Of a stretch of DNA of 64,000 bases, positions 52,675 through 63,156 are shown piece by piece. The stretch is from Candidatus Latescibacterota bacterium (GTDB taxonomy: Bacteria; JAAXHH01). Numbering within the stretch: position 1 is the first letter of the stretch; every line of letters begins with the position of its first letter. The notes under the pieces were generated by a model that ran no database searches, was not told the DNA's origin, and saw nothing but the letters and a program-made list of their open reading frames with translations. Position numbers and translations under genes: made by a program. The DNA is taken from NCBI GenBank assembly GCA_022822725.1, contig JAJEAN010000007.1, forward strand, positions 2,305,045 through 2,369,044. Direction: 5' to 3'.

Positions 52675-53724
52675 CTATCCTACGATGTCGCGGTCCCGCA
52701 GACCTTGCGCCAGTGCCCGCGCGATGACCTCGCTGCCTTCGATGGTGGGATGCCAGGTATCGGCGAAGTACCGTTCGCGTTCACCGTCCACCCCGGAGAA
52801 AGCGGCGTTGAGATCGATGAGGTCCGTATCTTCTTCCATGGCCAGCCGGCGGATCGAGTTATCATAGACATCGTAGAGTTGCGTAAGCCGGTCGACGTCT
52901 CCCCGGACCAGGAACGCCGGATACCTCAGCTTGTCCAGGCTTTGCGGTGACAATTCGGCGCCGTCGTGGGGGATGAGCGTCGGCAGGGTCGTCAGGACGA
53001 CGCGGACCCGGTCGTTCTTCGCGGTCCGGATGAGCCGGCGCATATTGTATTCGAAATTCTCGGGCAGGAAGTCCTCGAGGTCGAAGGAGCCGATGGGCGG
53101 CGGCGTGTTCAGTTCCAGGATCTCTTTGGCTTCGTCCAGCAGCCTCAGTCCCGTGTTGCCGCCGTTGCCGTAGTGCCAGTAGGACTGGGTCTTCCTGCGC
53201 ATGTCGGGATAGTGCTTCGGGTTCCCCAGCCACATGTCGTTCCAGCCGATGTAAACGATCATGATGTCGGGATCGAAGGCCAGAAGCCGGGGAAGGCGCA
53301 ACTGGGCGTTGATGGACGCGTGGTCTTCTACGCCCGCGTTGATCACCTGGTGATCGCGTCCCAGGTCCATCTGCGCCAGCTGCCGTTCCAGCTGGTACGG
53401 ATAGGGTGAATCATCCCCGGGCGCGCCGAAGGTGCAGGAGTCGCCGAGACACATGATACGGACGGCTTCGGGATCCTTCCGCCTCGGGAAATCCGTTCCC
53501 CGGAACCCGTAGTCGTTGATCCGGATGCCGGCCACGCTGTAGCCCGGCATCAGTTCCCAGCCGCTCCGGTTGTGAAACACGATGTAGGGATGTGCGCCGT
53601 CGTATTCCTCGTGGAACCAGCGGTCCCTGTTGTACGCGTGGTCCTGGCGGCGCAGGTAGAATTCCGCACCCACGAGGGCGCCCACCGCGGCGCCGGCCAT
53701 GGCGGCAAATGCGTAACGCTTCAT
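52675..53724 (-). CDS. SGNH/GDSL hydrolase, membrane-anchored
   Basis: From the ATG at 53724, with GGAGA six bases before it, the protein has 349 residues. A hydrophobic N-terminal segment (YAFAAMAGAAVGALVGAEFY) is a signal anchor. The SGNH blocks are IMCLGDSCTFG with the nucleophilic Ser, NAGVEDHAS, VYIGWNDMW and the catalytic Asp/His in ADTWHPTIEG. Such enzymes remove acyl groups from sugars or lipids in the envelope. The upstream frame lacks a ribosome-binding site and is Arg-rich, so I reject the longer start. It is in operon with ogt. Confidence 0.85.
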   Translation of the reverse strand: MKRYAFAAMAGAAVGALVGAEFYLRRQDHAYNRDRWFHEEYDGAHPYIVFHNRSGWELMPGYSVAGIRINDYGFRGTDFPRRKDPEAVRIMCLGDSCTFGAPGDDSPYPYQLERQLAQMDLGRDHQVINAGVEDHASINAQLRLPRLLAFDPDIMIVYIGWNDMWLGNPKHYPDMRRKTQSYWHYGNGGNTGLRLLDEAKEILELNTPPPIGSFDLEDFLPENFEYNMRRLIRTAKNDRVRVVLTTLPTLIPHDGAELSPQSLDKLRYPAFLVRGDVDRLTQLYDVYDNSIRRLAMEEDTDLIDLNAAFSGVDGERERYFADTWHPTIEGSEVIARALAQGLRDRDIVG

Positions 53725-54121
53725 TCCCGTTCTCCGGATGTCTTTCGCCCTGTTCCGGCCGCTCGGGCCGGACGGCTCGCAAGCATCATCCCGGCGTGTG
53801 GACCGACGATAATCAACGGCTGCCGTCCCCATTCACGTCGGGGCCGTACTCCCCTTGAAATTAAGGGCACGCAGGCCGAAATCGCAAGTGAAAACGCGTA
53901 CCTGTTTTAGTTTGACGACAACGCCTTCGTTCCCTGTATAACCATTATTGAAAGGTCTTGACGGCTGCCGGACCAACGGCCATATTCACGAGGTAGTTCC
54001 CAACCAGATTGCCACAGAACGCCGGTCTTGCCGGTTCCGGTTCTTGTGATTGCTCGCCAGTCGGATTCTGTCGTAAACATCGTCAGTCCCGATGGCATAA
54101 ATACGTAGAAGAGGAGGTCCT
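53725..54121. other. Divergent intergenic region SGNH hydrolase / molybdenum hydroxylase
   Basis: This 397 bp gap has no credible gene. It contains a hairpin with TCCGGCC/GGCCGGA arms near 53753-53772 and a promoter-like pair at 53958-53986 facing the molybdenum hydroxylase operon. Confidence 0.7.
53958..53986 (+). promoter_or_regulatory. Possible sigma-70 promoter for the molybdenum hydroxylase operon
   Basis: TTGACG at 53958-53963 and CATATT at 53981-53986 are separated by 17 bp, with five and four consensus matches. The first gene starts 136 bp downstream. Confidence 0.4.
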
Positions 54122-54799
54122 ATGGCTGATCGACACGATGAAGCCAGGCCCGATGAATCGTCCCATTCCGAAACGAAATCGGGGACAACGAAATCGGGGA
54201 CCCGGTTCACGCGCCGCGGTTTTCTCAAGGGCGCGGGCGCGGGTGCGGTTACGGCGGCCGTAGCGCCGGCCATCCTGGTTTCAGAAGCCGGGACGGCGGC
54301 CGCCCAGGAAGCCGAGGGAGTCATGTCGGCGACCATAACGCTCGACGTGAACGGCCGCGCGCACAACGTCGAGGTGGAAGCGCGCACGACCCTGGCCGAC
54401 GCGCTGCGGGACAGGCTGGAGATCACCGGTCCCAAGGTGGTCTGCGACCGGGGCGAGTGCGGGGCCTGCACCGTGGAGATGGACGGAAAGCTGGTCTTCA
54501 GCTGCATGACACTGGCCATGGACGCCCAGGGCCGAAAGATCGAAACCGTGGAAGGCATGGCGGACGGCGACAATCTGCATCCCATCCAGGAAGCCTTTGT
54601 CGAGAAGGACGCCCTGATGTGCGGATTCTGCACGCCGGGGTTCCTGATGTCCTCCAAATCGTTGCTGGACGCCAACGACAACCCTACGCCGGACGAGGTC
54701 CGGGAGGGTCTGTCCGGCAACATCTGTCGCTGCGGCACCTATCCCCACGTGTTCGAGGCCGTGATGAGCGCCGCCGAAAAGATGCGGAAGGGAGGGTGA
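54122..54799 (+). CDS. Molybdenum hydroxylase small subunit, [2Fe-2S], Tat-exported
   Basis: The 225-residue protein has a twin-arginine signal (TRRGFLKGAGAGAVTAAVAP, cleavage near AAAQE). A plant-type [2Fe-2S] domain follows (CDRGECGACTV) and then a C-terminal [2Fe-2S] four-helix domain (CGFCTPGFL and GNICRCGTYP). This is the electron-transfer subunit of xanthine dehydrogenase/CO dehydrogenase-like enzymes. The Tat signal would carry the folded complex to the periplasm, the other subunits travelling with it. AGGAGG precedes the ATG. A 15-bp tandem duplication at 54173-54202 repeats TKSG just before the twin arginines. The large-subunit gene starts four bases after the stop. Confidence 0.92.
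   Translation: MADRHDEARPDESSHSETKSGTTKSGTRFTRRGFLKGAGAGAVTAAVAPAILVSEAGTAAAQEAEGVMSATITLDVNGRAHNVEVEARTTLADALRDRLEITGPKVVCDRGECGACTVEMDGKLVFSCMTLAMDAQGRKIETVEGMADGDNLHPIQEAFVEKDALMCGFCTPGFLMSSKSLLDANDNPTPDEVREGLSGNICRCGTYPHVFEAVMSAAEKMRKGG
54173..54202. repeat. 15-bp tandem duplication before a Tat motif
   Basis: ACGAAATCGGGGACA (54173-54187) is repeated with one change at 54188-54202, in frame, giving a duplicated Thr-Lys-Ser-Gly segment. Confidence 0.9.
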
Positions 54800-54803
54800 G
54801 CCG

Positions 54804-57023
54804 ATGCAGCAGAAGATGAAGACGGTCACGATCACCATCCAGGAAGACGGTGAGCCCAGGGAAATAGAAATTCAGGTCCCCGATACCGGCGAAGGCGGCT
54901 GGGGAGACCTTTCGAAGAACACCTACATCAACAAGCCCCACACCCGCGTGGACGCGGTCGACAAGGTCACGGGCCGCGCCAAGTATACCTCCGACATCAA
55001 GTTGCCCGGCCTGCTCTACGGTCGCATCCTGCGGTCGGCCCATCCCCGGGCCCGCATCAACCGCATCGACGCCACCCGGGCGATGGCGCTGCCCGGCGTG
55101 AGGGTCGTGGTGCTCCCCAGCGACGACCCCGAGGTCTTCTCGCGGGAGTGCCGGTTCGCCGGACAGGAAATCGCCGGCGTGGCGGCGACGACGCCGGAAG
55201 TCGCCGAAGACGCGCTCCACGCCATCGACGTGGATTACGAGGTGCTGCCCTTCGTCGTGGATGAAGACACGGCGCGGGACCCGGACTCGGCCCAGGTGCA
55301 CAGCGACCGCGGAAACGTGGGCGAGCCCAGGGTCGGCGAGCAGGGCGATATCGCCGCGGGGTTCGCACAGGCCGACGTTACGCTCGAGGCCACCTACCGG
55401 TGCCAGGTCCAGTCCCACATCGCGCTGGAGACGCACGGCAACGTGTGCCAGTGGGAAGGCGACAAGCTGACGGTCTGGGCCTCCACCCAGGGCGTATTCA
55501 GCGTGCGCGGCGAACTGGCCGGGCATTTCGGAATCCCCGAAACGAACGTCCGCGTAATCACGGAATTCATGGGCGGCGGGTTCGGCGCCAAGTTCGGCGC
55601 CCGCAAGGAAGGCGTGATCTGCGCACTGCTCGCCCGGAAGGCCGAAGCGCCCGTCAAGCTGATGCTGACGCGCAAGGAAGAGCATCTGGCTACCGGAAAC
55701 CGGCCCTCCGCCGTGCAACACGTGAAGCTGGGCGCGACAAGCGACGGCAAGCTGGTCGCCTACGAGCGGACCAACTACGGTACGCCAGGCGTCGCCGGCA
55801 GCGCCAATATCCCCGGTGCGCCGTACCTGTACGAGATCCCCAACTACCGCATCGAACAGACGAGCGTGTTCACCAACGCCGGGCCGATGGCCGCCCAGCG
55901 CGCGCCGGGACACCCCCAGGCGGCCTTCGCCATGGAATCCATGATGGACGAACTGGCCGAGGCGCTGGGCATGGACCCGATCGACGTCCGCCAGATGAAT
56001 GATCCGAATGAAGTGCGGCGCAACATGGTGGCCATGGGTGCGGAGCACATCGGCTGGAAGACCCGCCGGAGCGCCACGCCCAATTCCGGGACCGGCCGGA
56101 TCAAGACCGGCATGGGCGTGGGATCGTGCCGGTGGGGCGGCGGCGGCGGAAGGACGCAGGCGGAATGTACCATCAATCCGGACGGAAGCGTGCAGGTGAG
56201 GTGTGGCACGCAGGATATCGGAACCGGTACGCTCACCCTGGTACACATGATCGCCGCGGAAGAATTCGGGTTGAAGATGGAGGATGTCGACGTCGGTATC
56301 GGCGACACGAACTACCCCTATTCGGGCGGAAGCGGCGGAAGCACCACGGCCGCGTCGGTATCGCCCGCCATCAAGGGTACGACGATGCTGGCGAAACTCG
56401 AACTGTTCAAGAAGATCGCGCCCAGGTTCGGCGTGGAACCCGGTGAACTCGTGGCCTCGGACGGCAACGTGTTCGTGGGCAGCGATCCTTCCAAGAGCAT
56501 GACCTGGCAACAGGCGACGGCTCAGCTCGAAGACGAACCCATCTTCTTTCACGGCCAGTGGCTGCCCGGCTACTCGGACAGCGGCGTGCCCGGCGTACAC
56601 TTCGTCGAGGTCAGCGTCGACACCGAGACCGGCCTGGTGAAGGTCGACCGGGTCGTGGCCGTCCACAACAGCGGCATGATCCTGAACCCGCTCACCTGGG
56701 CAAGCCAGGTTAACGGCGGCGTCCTGATGGGTATCGGATACGGTATGTACGAGAACCGGATCATGGATCCCGCGACGGGCTACATGGTCAACGCGAACCT
56801 GGAAGACTACAAGCTCATGGGCTCCACGGACATCCCCGAAATCGAAATCCTCAGGTACGACGAACCGGAACGGGGCGTCATCGGCATCGGCGAACCCGCG
56901 ACGATCCCGACCCCCGGCGCCATCGCCAACGCCATCTACAACGCCTGCGGCGCCCGGATACGGGATATGCCGTTCACTCCCGACAAAGTGCTCAGTGCGC
57001 TGGCCGCAGTGAAGGAGGGCTGA
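54804..57023 (+). CDS. Molybdenum hydroxylase large (molybdopterin) subunit
   Basis: The 739-residue catalytic subunit of the xanthine dehydrogenase family binds molybdopterin cytosine dinucleotide. Landmarks are RVDAVDKVTGRAKYTSDI at the start, EFMGGGFGAKFGARKEG, AAQRAPGHPQAAFAMES at the substrate site, and GIGEPATIPTPGAIANAIY near the end, with the catalytic Glu. The AYRCSFR loop of carbon monoxide dehydrogenases is not seen, so the substrate is more likely an aldehyde or N-heterocycle. It lacks a signal and would be exported with the Tat-tagged small subunit. The FAD subunit gene follows three bases after the stop. Confidence 0.92.
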   Translation: MQQKMKTVTITIQEDGEPREIEIQVPDTGEGGWGDLSKNTYINKPHTRVDAVDKVTGRAKYTSDIKLPGLLYGRILRSAHPRARINRIDATRAMALPGVRVVVLPSDDPEVFSRECRFAGQEIAGVAATTPEVAEDALHAIDVDYEVLPFVVDEDTARDPDSAQVHSDRGNVGEPRVGEQGDIAAGFAQADVTLEATYRCQVQSHIALETHGNVCQWEGDKLTVWASTQGVFSVRGELAGHFGIPETNVRVITEFMGGGFGAKFGARKEGVICALLARKAEAPVKLMLTRKEEHLATGNRPSAVQHVKLGATSDGKLVAYERTNYGTPGVAGSANIPGAPYLYEIPNYRIEQTSVFTNAGPMAAQRAPGHPQAAFAMESMMDELAEALGMDPIDVRQMNDPNEVRRNMVAMGAEHIGWKTRRSATPNSGTGRIKTGMGVGSCRWGGGGGRTQAECTINPDGSVQVRCGTQDIGTGTLTLVHMIAAEEFGLKMEDVDVGIGDTNYPYSGGSGGSTTAASVSPAIKGTTMLAKLELFKKIAPRFGVEPGELVASDGNVFVGSDPSKSMTWQQATAQLEDEPIFFHGQWLPGYSDSGVPGVHFVEVSVDTETGLVKVDRVVAVHNSGMILNPLTWASQVNGGVLMGIGYGMYENRIMDPATGYMVNANLEDYKLMGSTDIPEIEILRYDEPERGVIGIGEPATIPTPGAIANAIYNACGARIRDMPFTPDKVLSALAAVKEG

Positions 57024-57026
57024 TCC

Positions 57027-58004
57027 ATGCAGAACTTTTCCTACGTCAATGCGACGTCGATAGAGCAGGTGCCTTCCCTTCTGGGCCGTAGCTGGGACGA
57101 CGCGGTGGTCATGGCGGGCGGAACGGACCTGGTCGGTGAGATGAAGGACTACGCCGCCGTCCCGAAACGCGTGGTCAACCTCAAGTCCATCGAGGGACTG
57201 GACTACATCCGGCAGGATGACGCCGGACTGCGTGTCGGCGCGCTCACCACGCTGACGGACGTTTTAGGCCATGGCGCCGTTTCGCAGGACTATCCGGTGC
57301 TTCACCAGGCGGTTTCCGTCATCGCCTCGCCGCAGATCCGCAACATGGCCACGCTCGCGGGGAACATCCTGCAGCGTCCGCGTTGCTGGTATTACCGCAG
57401 CGAGGATTTCCCGTGCCTGAAAAAGGGCGGGGCGAGGTGCTACGCGGTGGGCGGGGTCAATACCTACCACGCGATCTTCGGTTCCGGACCGAGTTACATC
57501 GTCCATCCCTCCGACGCGGCCCCCGCGCTCATGGCCCTGGGCGCCACGGTGAACATCCATGGCCCCCGCGGCGGGAACGAAGTCGCCATGGACGATTTCT
57601 TCACCATGCCTGAAATGAACATCCGGCGGGAGAACATCCTTCGGCCCAACGAGATCGTGACGGAAATCGCGATCCCGAAACCGGAGGCGAACAGCAGGGG
57701 CATGTTCCTCAAGGTGCGGGAGCGGGAGTCCATCGATTTCGCCCTCGTAAGCCTGGCCGCGCAGATGACCGTGGTGAACGGGACCTGCGAACGGGCCAGC
57801 CTCGTGTTGGGCGGCGTAGCGCCCATTCCGTGGCGCGCCGTCGAGGCGGAAGACTACCTCAGGGGGCGCAGGATCACGGAGGCCCGTGCGGAAAGCGCCG
57901 CTGAGGCCGCGGTGGAAGACGCCGCGCCCATGCCGCACAACGGTTACAAGGTGCAGATCGCGAAGAACCTCGTGAAACAGGCCGTTCAGGCCCTGGCGTC
58001 GTAG
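57027..58004 (+). CDS. Molybdenum hydroxylase FAD-binding subunit with Cys insertion
   Basis: The 325-residue protein is the medium subunit, with AGGTDLVGEMKD and SPQIRNMATLAGNILQ as FAD-binding segments and a C-terminal CO-dehydrogenase flavoprotein domain. After the second segment comes RPRCWYYRSEDFPCLKKGG and ARCYAVGG, with three Cys in about 19 residues. Related subunits such as PaoB and 4-hydroxybenzoyl-CoA reductase beta carry a [4Fe-4S] cluster on an insertion at this place, so an extra cluster is plausible. The order small, large, medium is unlike the coxMSL order. Confidence 0.9.
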   Translation: MQNFSYVNATSIEQVPSLLGRSWDDAVVMAGGTDLVGEMKDYAAVPKRVVNLKSIEGLDYIRQDDAGLRVGALTTLTDVLGHGAVSQDYPVLHQAVSVIASPQIRNMATLAGNILQRPRCWYYRSEDFPCLKKGGARCYAVGGVNTYHAIFGSGPSYIVHPSDAAPALMALGATVNIHGPRGGNEVAMDDFFTMPEMNIRRENILRPNEIVTEIAIPKPEANSRGMFLKVRERESIDFALVSLAAQMTVVNGTCERASLVLGGVAPIPWRAVEAEDYLRGRRITEARAESAAEAAVEDAAPMPHNGYKVQIAKNLVKQAVQALAS

Positions 58005-58035
58005 AAGGTACGGCGGCGCAAGCAAGGAGTCTATC

Positions 58036-58245
58036 ATGGCACAACCCGTATGCCGTTTCCTGAGAACGAAGTCGTTCTACACGGCGGAGAAGAACGACAC
58101 GACCCTTACCGAAGAAAAGCCCGGCCGCTCGTTCTGGTGCGTCCGTTCCGTGTCGGGCATCGGTCCCGATGACAAGGTCGTGGGACCGGCGGAATGTGAC
58201 GCCCAACGCACCTGCTTCGAAACCGTCGACGTGCGTTTCGTGTAA
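58036..58245 (+). CDS. Small cysteine-containing protein of the molybdenum hydroxylase operon
   Basis: The 69-residue product starts at 58036 with AAGGAG eight bases upstream. It has four Cys (residues 6, 35, 54 and 60) and reads [34 protein letters not shown], then [11 protein letters not shown]. It has no signal or membrane segment. I do not recognise it. The stop codon overlaps the ribosome-binding site of the fumarase gene, so it is translated with its neighbours. Metal or cluster binding, or assembly of one of the two Fe-S enzymes beside it, is a guess from the Cys and the position. Confidence 0.75.
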   Translation: MAQPVCRFLRTKSFYTAEKNDTTLTEEKPGRSFWCVRSVSGIGPDDKVVGPAECDAQRTCFETVDVRFV

Positions 58246-58258
58246 GGAGACGTCCGGC

Positions 58259-59881
<1,623 letters not shown>

Positions 59882-59883
59882 GT

Positions 59884-61692
59884 TCAGGAACCGGCAAGCT
59901 CCAGTTCCAGGTGGGTATCGGGCATCCGGCCGTCCACCAGGACCAGGGGTTGCCAGGTCCACGTGGCCTGCCAGCGACGGCCGCGCTGGTCGATCACCTG
60001 CCGGCGCAGCAGGCCGATCCGCCATACGTCGCCCGGAGCGGGGACGCCGGCCGGCCCGTCGGCCAGCCATTTCAAACCTGTCCACGGCAGGAACAACTCC
60101 ACGGTCCAGCCCCGATCGACCCGGTCCCTTCTTCCTGGTTCGCCATCCACCTTCACCCCGGCCTGCAACCCGGGCATGCGCCAGTCCGAGAAGGCCCAGC
60201 GCATGTCGCGGATGTCGGTCCGCGTGTGGCCGCCCAGAACCTCGGGTTGGTGGACCGCCAGATCGAATTCCGGCACGCGGAACCGGTCGTCGTCCCGGTG
60301 GGCTTCCTTCCAGATGTAGCACATCTCCGAGGTGGCGCCCAGTGGATTCACGGCCAGGTCGTAGTACGCGCCGGGACCGGTCACGAGCACGCCCGCGTGG
60401 CTGTCCTCGCGTACCTCGTGGACGGATTCTTCCTGGGTGGCCTGAATGTCGCGATCCTCCAGCCAGAAGCCGATGTATAGGCCCTCGTCGTCCCAGGCCA
60501 TGGCCGCCGTGGTATCGAACAGGGCACGCGCGCCCGTGTGATCGCTGAACAGCCGGGAACGCTCCGCCAGCGCCCACGTCTCCTCGCCCAGGTCGCCGTC
60601 CACGGCCAGGTCGCCTCGTGACTTCCGGCACCGGTATCGAACGACCCCCCCGGGCTGCGCGGTCTGGGCTGCCCGTTCCGACTGTTCAGTCTGTGCGGTC
60701 TGCTCGGCCTGTTCGGCCTGCCCGGTCTGTTCGGCCTGCCCGGTCTGTTCGGCCAACCCGGTCCGGGTTGCCTCCGCAGGCTGCCCGCTACCGGCGACGC
60801 CCACCTCCGCATCGCGATTTCCCGGTTCGCCGATCGTAGTCCGTGGTTCGCCGCACGTCGCTTCCGGTTCGTCTTCACCCACCGCTTTCTCGGAGAAATG
60901 GATCACGCTGAAACGATCGGGGATGTGCGAATCGTAGATCCCGTGGCTGTTCCAGGCCCATCCCGGACACGTCCTGACGCCGCCTTCGTCGAACCACTGG
61001 AACCGTGAGAAATCCATGCGCCAGGTATCTCCGTCCCGCGCCGGCAGCGGACGTCCGTCCGCAAGATGCTTCAGGCTCTGCCAGGGAAAGGCGATCTCGG
61101 CCGTCCATCCCCGGTCGCGGTCGGTCGGGTCGTTGATGGTGCCGTCCACGTGCACCGCCCACTTCAGACCCTGCAGGTCCCATTCGCGGAACGCCCAGCG
61201 TCGTCCGCGCGGATGGGCGTGGCCGGTCTTGATTCCTCCGAGCGTATCCACGAGATCGGTGCCCTGAAGGTCGAATTCTGGAAACGCGCCGTAGCCGCCT
61301 TTTACGTAGACCTCCTGCCACACGTAGAACCGCTCCATGATCGTGCCCAGGGGATTCAGTTCGAACTCGTAGTAGGTGTCTTTGCCGGCGATGAACACCT
61401 CCACGTCGTTTTCCTCGCAGATCATGGAATCGCGCTCCGTGTACGTCGCCCGCACGTCGGGATCCTCCACCCAGAACCCCACGTACAGATAGTCGTCGTC
61501 CCAGAGCACCGCGGCCCGCGTGTCGAACAGCGCCGGCCGGCCCGGTTCCTCCAGGTCCTCGAAGCGCGGCGACTTCGCAGCCAGTCGCCACGAATCCTCG
61601 TCGAGCCGTCCGTCCACCACGATGGGCCCGATGGTCCGGCACGCGGTGTAGTGCTTTAGTCCTTCTTCCGAATAGCCCCAATCACTGGTCAT
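59884..61692 (-). CDS. Double CBM9-like domain protein
   Basis: The 602-residue protein contains two copies of a CBM9-like beta-sandwich, at about residues 10-275 and 350-600. The first has VDGRLDEDSWRLAAKSPRF, AAVLWDDDYLYVGFWVEDP and YYEFELNPLGT. The second has VDGDLGEETWALAERSRLF, AAMAWDDEGLYIGFWLED and YYDLAVNPLGA. The domains are joined by a Gln/Thr/Ala-rich linker encoded by an 18-bp repeat. There is no signal peptide or catalytic domain. Sugar or polymer binding is likely. The fumarase gene is convergent, with its stop codon two bases away. Confidence 0.75.
   Translation of the reverse strand: MTSDWGYSEEGLKHYTACRTIGPIVVDGRLDEDSWRLAAKSPRFEDLEEPGRPALFDTRAAVLWDDDYLYVGFWVEDPDVRATYTERDSMICEENDVEVFIAGKDTYYEFELNPLGTIMERFYVWQEVYVKGGYGAFPEFDLQGTDLVDTLGGIKTGHAHPRGRRWAFREWDLQGLKWAVHVDGTINDPTDRDRGWTAEIAFPWQSLKHLADGRPLPARDGDTWRMDFSRFQWFDEGGVRTCPGWAWNSHGIYDSHIPDRFSVIHFSEKAVGEDEPEATCGEPRTTIGEPGNRDAEVGVAGSGQPAEATRTGLAEQTGQAEQTGQAEQAEQTAQTEQSERAAQTAQPGGVVRYRCRKSRGDLAVDGDLGEETWALAERSRLFSDHTGARALFDTTAAMAWDDEGLYIGFWLEDRDIQATQEESVHEVREDSHAGVLVTGPGAYYDLAVNPLGATSEMCYIWKEAHRDDDRFRVPEFDLAVHQPEVLGGHTRTDIRDMRWAFSDWRMPGLQAGVKVDGEPGRRDRVDRGWTVELFLPWTGLKWLADGPAGVPAPGDVWRIGLLRRQVIDQRGRRWQATWTWQPLVLVDGRMPDTHLELELAGS
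60661..60765. repeat. 18-bp tandem repeat in the inter-domain linker
   Basis: Two identical 18-bp units (60712-60729, 60730-60747; TTCGGCCTGCCCGGTCTG) and a third decayed one (60748-60765) are preceded by more decayed 9-bp units from about 60661. They are in frame and encode the EQTGQA-type linker of the double CBM9-like protein. Confidence 0.9.
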
Positions 61693-61753
61693 GCGCTTGA
61701 TCTCCAGAGTGTTCTATTCCATAGACGCTGCGGGATTTATCCTTCACGAACCA

Positions 61754-61789
61754 CCTCCTACGCCTCCTACGCCTCCTACGCCTCCCACG
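61754..61789. repeat. 9-bp tandem repeat over the Ldh gene stop codon
   Basis: Four 9-bp units start at 61754, 61763, 61772 and 61781. Three are identical (CCTCCTACG), and on the gene's strand each gives an in-frame TAG; the fourth, CCTCCCACG, is inside the coding region and gives the Trp codon of the final WEA. The gene therefore ends in three consecutive in-frame stops, nine bases apart. Confidence 0.92.
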
Positions 61790-62819
61790 GCAATTCCAGG
61801 CCGAATTTCTCCGCAACCTCGGCAAGCTTGTCCCGGGTGCCGGGAGGTAGGGGGATCCCGTGCGCGATGCGCTCCCGGTGGACCCGTTCCTCCGGCTCGC
61901 CGGGCACGAAGAGTTCGTCGACCCCTTCGACACGCGGCAGTCCCTTCATCGCCGATATGAGCTCATCGATATGATGACGGTACAGAACCGGATCGGTGAA
62001 CGCCGCGATATCGATGGCGCCAATGAAGCTATTCTGCACGCCGGGCCTTGCGCCGGGTCCCGTGAGGGCGGCCGTCAACAGGGGATTGCCGACCATCAGG
62101 CTCGACAGGCACTCGAAGATGAGGGCCAGTCCATAGCCTTTGTAGCCGGCCGCGGGCTGCAGGTACCGGGCCTTGCGGGGATCCGTCGTCGGATGTCCGT
62201 CTCCGTCCAGCGCCCAGGTGTCGGGAATGGGCTCGCCCCGGTCCACGGCCACGTCCAGCTTGCCGAAAGCGGCCACGCTCGTGGCCATGTCCAGGGAAAT
62301 GGCACGGCCGTCGCTTCCCGGTACGGCGATGGCTATCGGGCTGTTGTGCACCCCCGGCGCCCGCGCGCCCGGTGGGGCCATGTTCGGGGGATTGCAGACG
62401 GACGCGATGCCGGCCATGTTCTCCCGGGCGGCCATCTGCGCGTAATACGCCATGGCGCCCTGGTGGGTCGTGTTACGGATCAGCACCCATCCGATGCCCG
62501 CTCCGCGTGCCTTCGCGATGGCCTGCTCCATGGCGTAGGTCGTCACCACCGGTCCGAAGGCGCGGTCGGCCTCGATGAGCATCGTGGCGGGCGTCTCCCG
62601 TTCGATCCGGATGTCCGGCCGGGGATTGTAGTGTCCGGCTTCCACCGCATGGACATATCCGTTGACCCGCTGGACACCGTGGGAGTCCACTCCTCGCAGG
62701 TTCGCCCATACCAGCACTTCGGCTTCGATGGCCGCGTCTGCAGGCGTCAGGCCGGCCTGCTCGAATACCGCCGCCGTGAATGCCTGCAGTTTCTCCCCAT
62801 CCACGCGGATATCCGCCAT
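61776..62819 (-). CDS. Ldh family malate/lactate-type oxidoreductase
   Basis: From the ATG at 62819, with AAAGGAG six bases upstream, the protein has 347 residues. It belongs to the NAD(P)-dependent Ldh/MDH2 family (malate, L-sulfolactate, ureidoglycolate or 2,3-diketogulonate dehydrogenases). LRGVDSHGVQRVNGYV carries the catalytic His, and NPPNMAPPGARAPGVHNSPIA and the YKGYGLALIFECLS segment bind nucleotide and substrate. The substrate is a 2-hydroxy acid; which one cannot be told from sequence. The end lies in a 9-bp repeat array. Confidence 0.88.
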   Translation of the reverse strand: MADIRVDGEKLQAFTAAVFEQAGLTPADAAIEAEVLVWANLRGVDSHGVQRVNGYVHAVEAGHYNPRPDIRIERETPATMLIEADRAFGPVVTTYAMEQAIAKARGAGIGWVLIRNTTHQGAMAYYAQMAARENMAGIASVCNPPNMAPPGARAPGVHNSPIAIAVPGSDGRAISLDMATSVAAFGKLDVAVDRGEPIPDTWALDGDGHPTTDPRKARYLQPAAGYKGYGLALIFECLSSLMVGNPLLTAALTGPGARPGVQNSFIGAIDIAAFTDPVLYRHHIDELISAMKGLPRVEGVDELFVPGEPEERVHRERIAHGIPLPPGTRDKLAEVAEKFGLELPWEA

Positions 62820-63156
62820 GAGTCTCCTTTCCGATCGGTGTCCTGGCAACGCTTTCCGGTTCCCCGGATCACGGTGCCGGACTTCCGCATCCACGTACCG
62901 AAGCGCCGCGAGACCGTGTCGCCGCAACCAACTGAGTATCGACAGACTGCCGTAAGATAGATGGGCGGATCACGCCGCGCCAGAGGTTACTTGCCTGCTC
63001 GAGATCCGGTCGGCCGTCATCCGGAACGGCGTCGATTCGGGACGCAGGTGGCCGGGGCGTCCCGCCCGGTATCTTCGTCGTTGACAAAGCCCTCGATGGT
63101 CGGTAAAGTTCCCATGCATTTTGAGCGCAGCAGTCGTCGTCAAATAGGCCATTACC
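62820..63156. other. Divergent intergenic region Ldh / yggT
   Basis: This 337 bp gap has no credible gene. It contains the strong promoter match at 63081-63109 towards yggT and tsaB; otherwise I see nothing distinct. Confidence 0.7.
63081..63109 (+). promoter_or_regulatory. Sigma-70 promoter for yggT-tsaB
   Basis: TTGACA at 63081-63086 is a perfect -35 box. TAAAGT at 63104-63109 matches four of six -10 bases with the ideal 17-bp spacing. Transcription would begin near 63116, about 40 bp before the yggT start. Confidence 0.55.

Noticed and set aside
53753-53772. Hairpin as an intrinsic terminator
   Set aside because: The TCCGGCC/GGCCGGA arms lie upstream of a divergent gene start and have no T tract on either strand.
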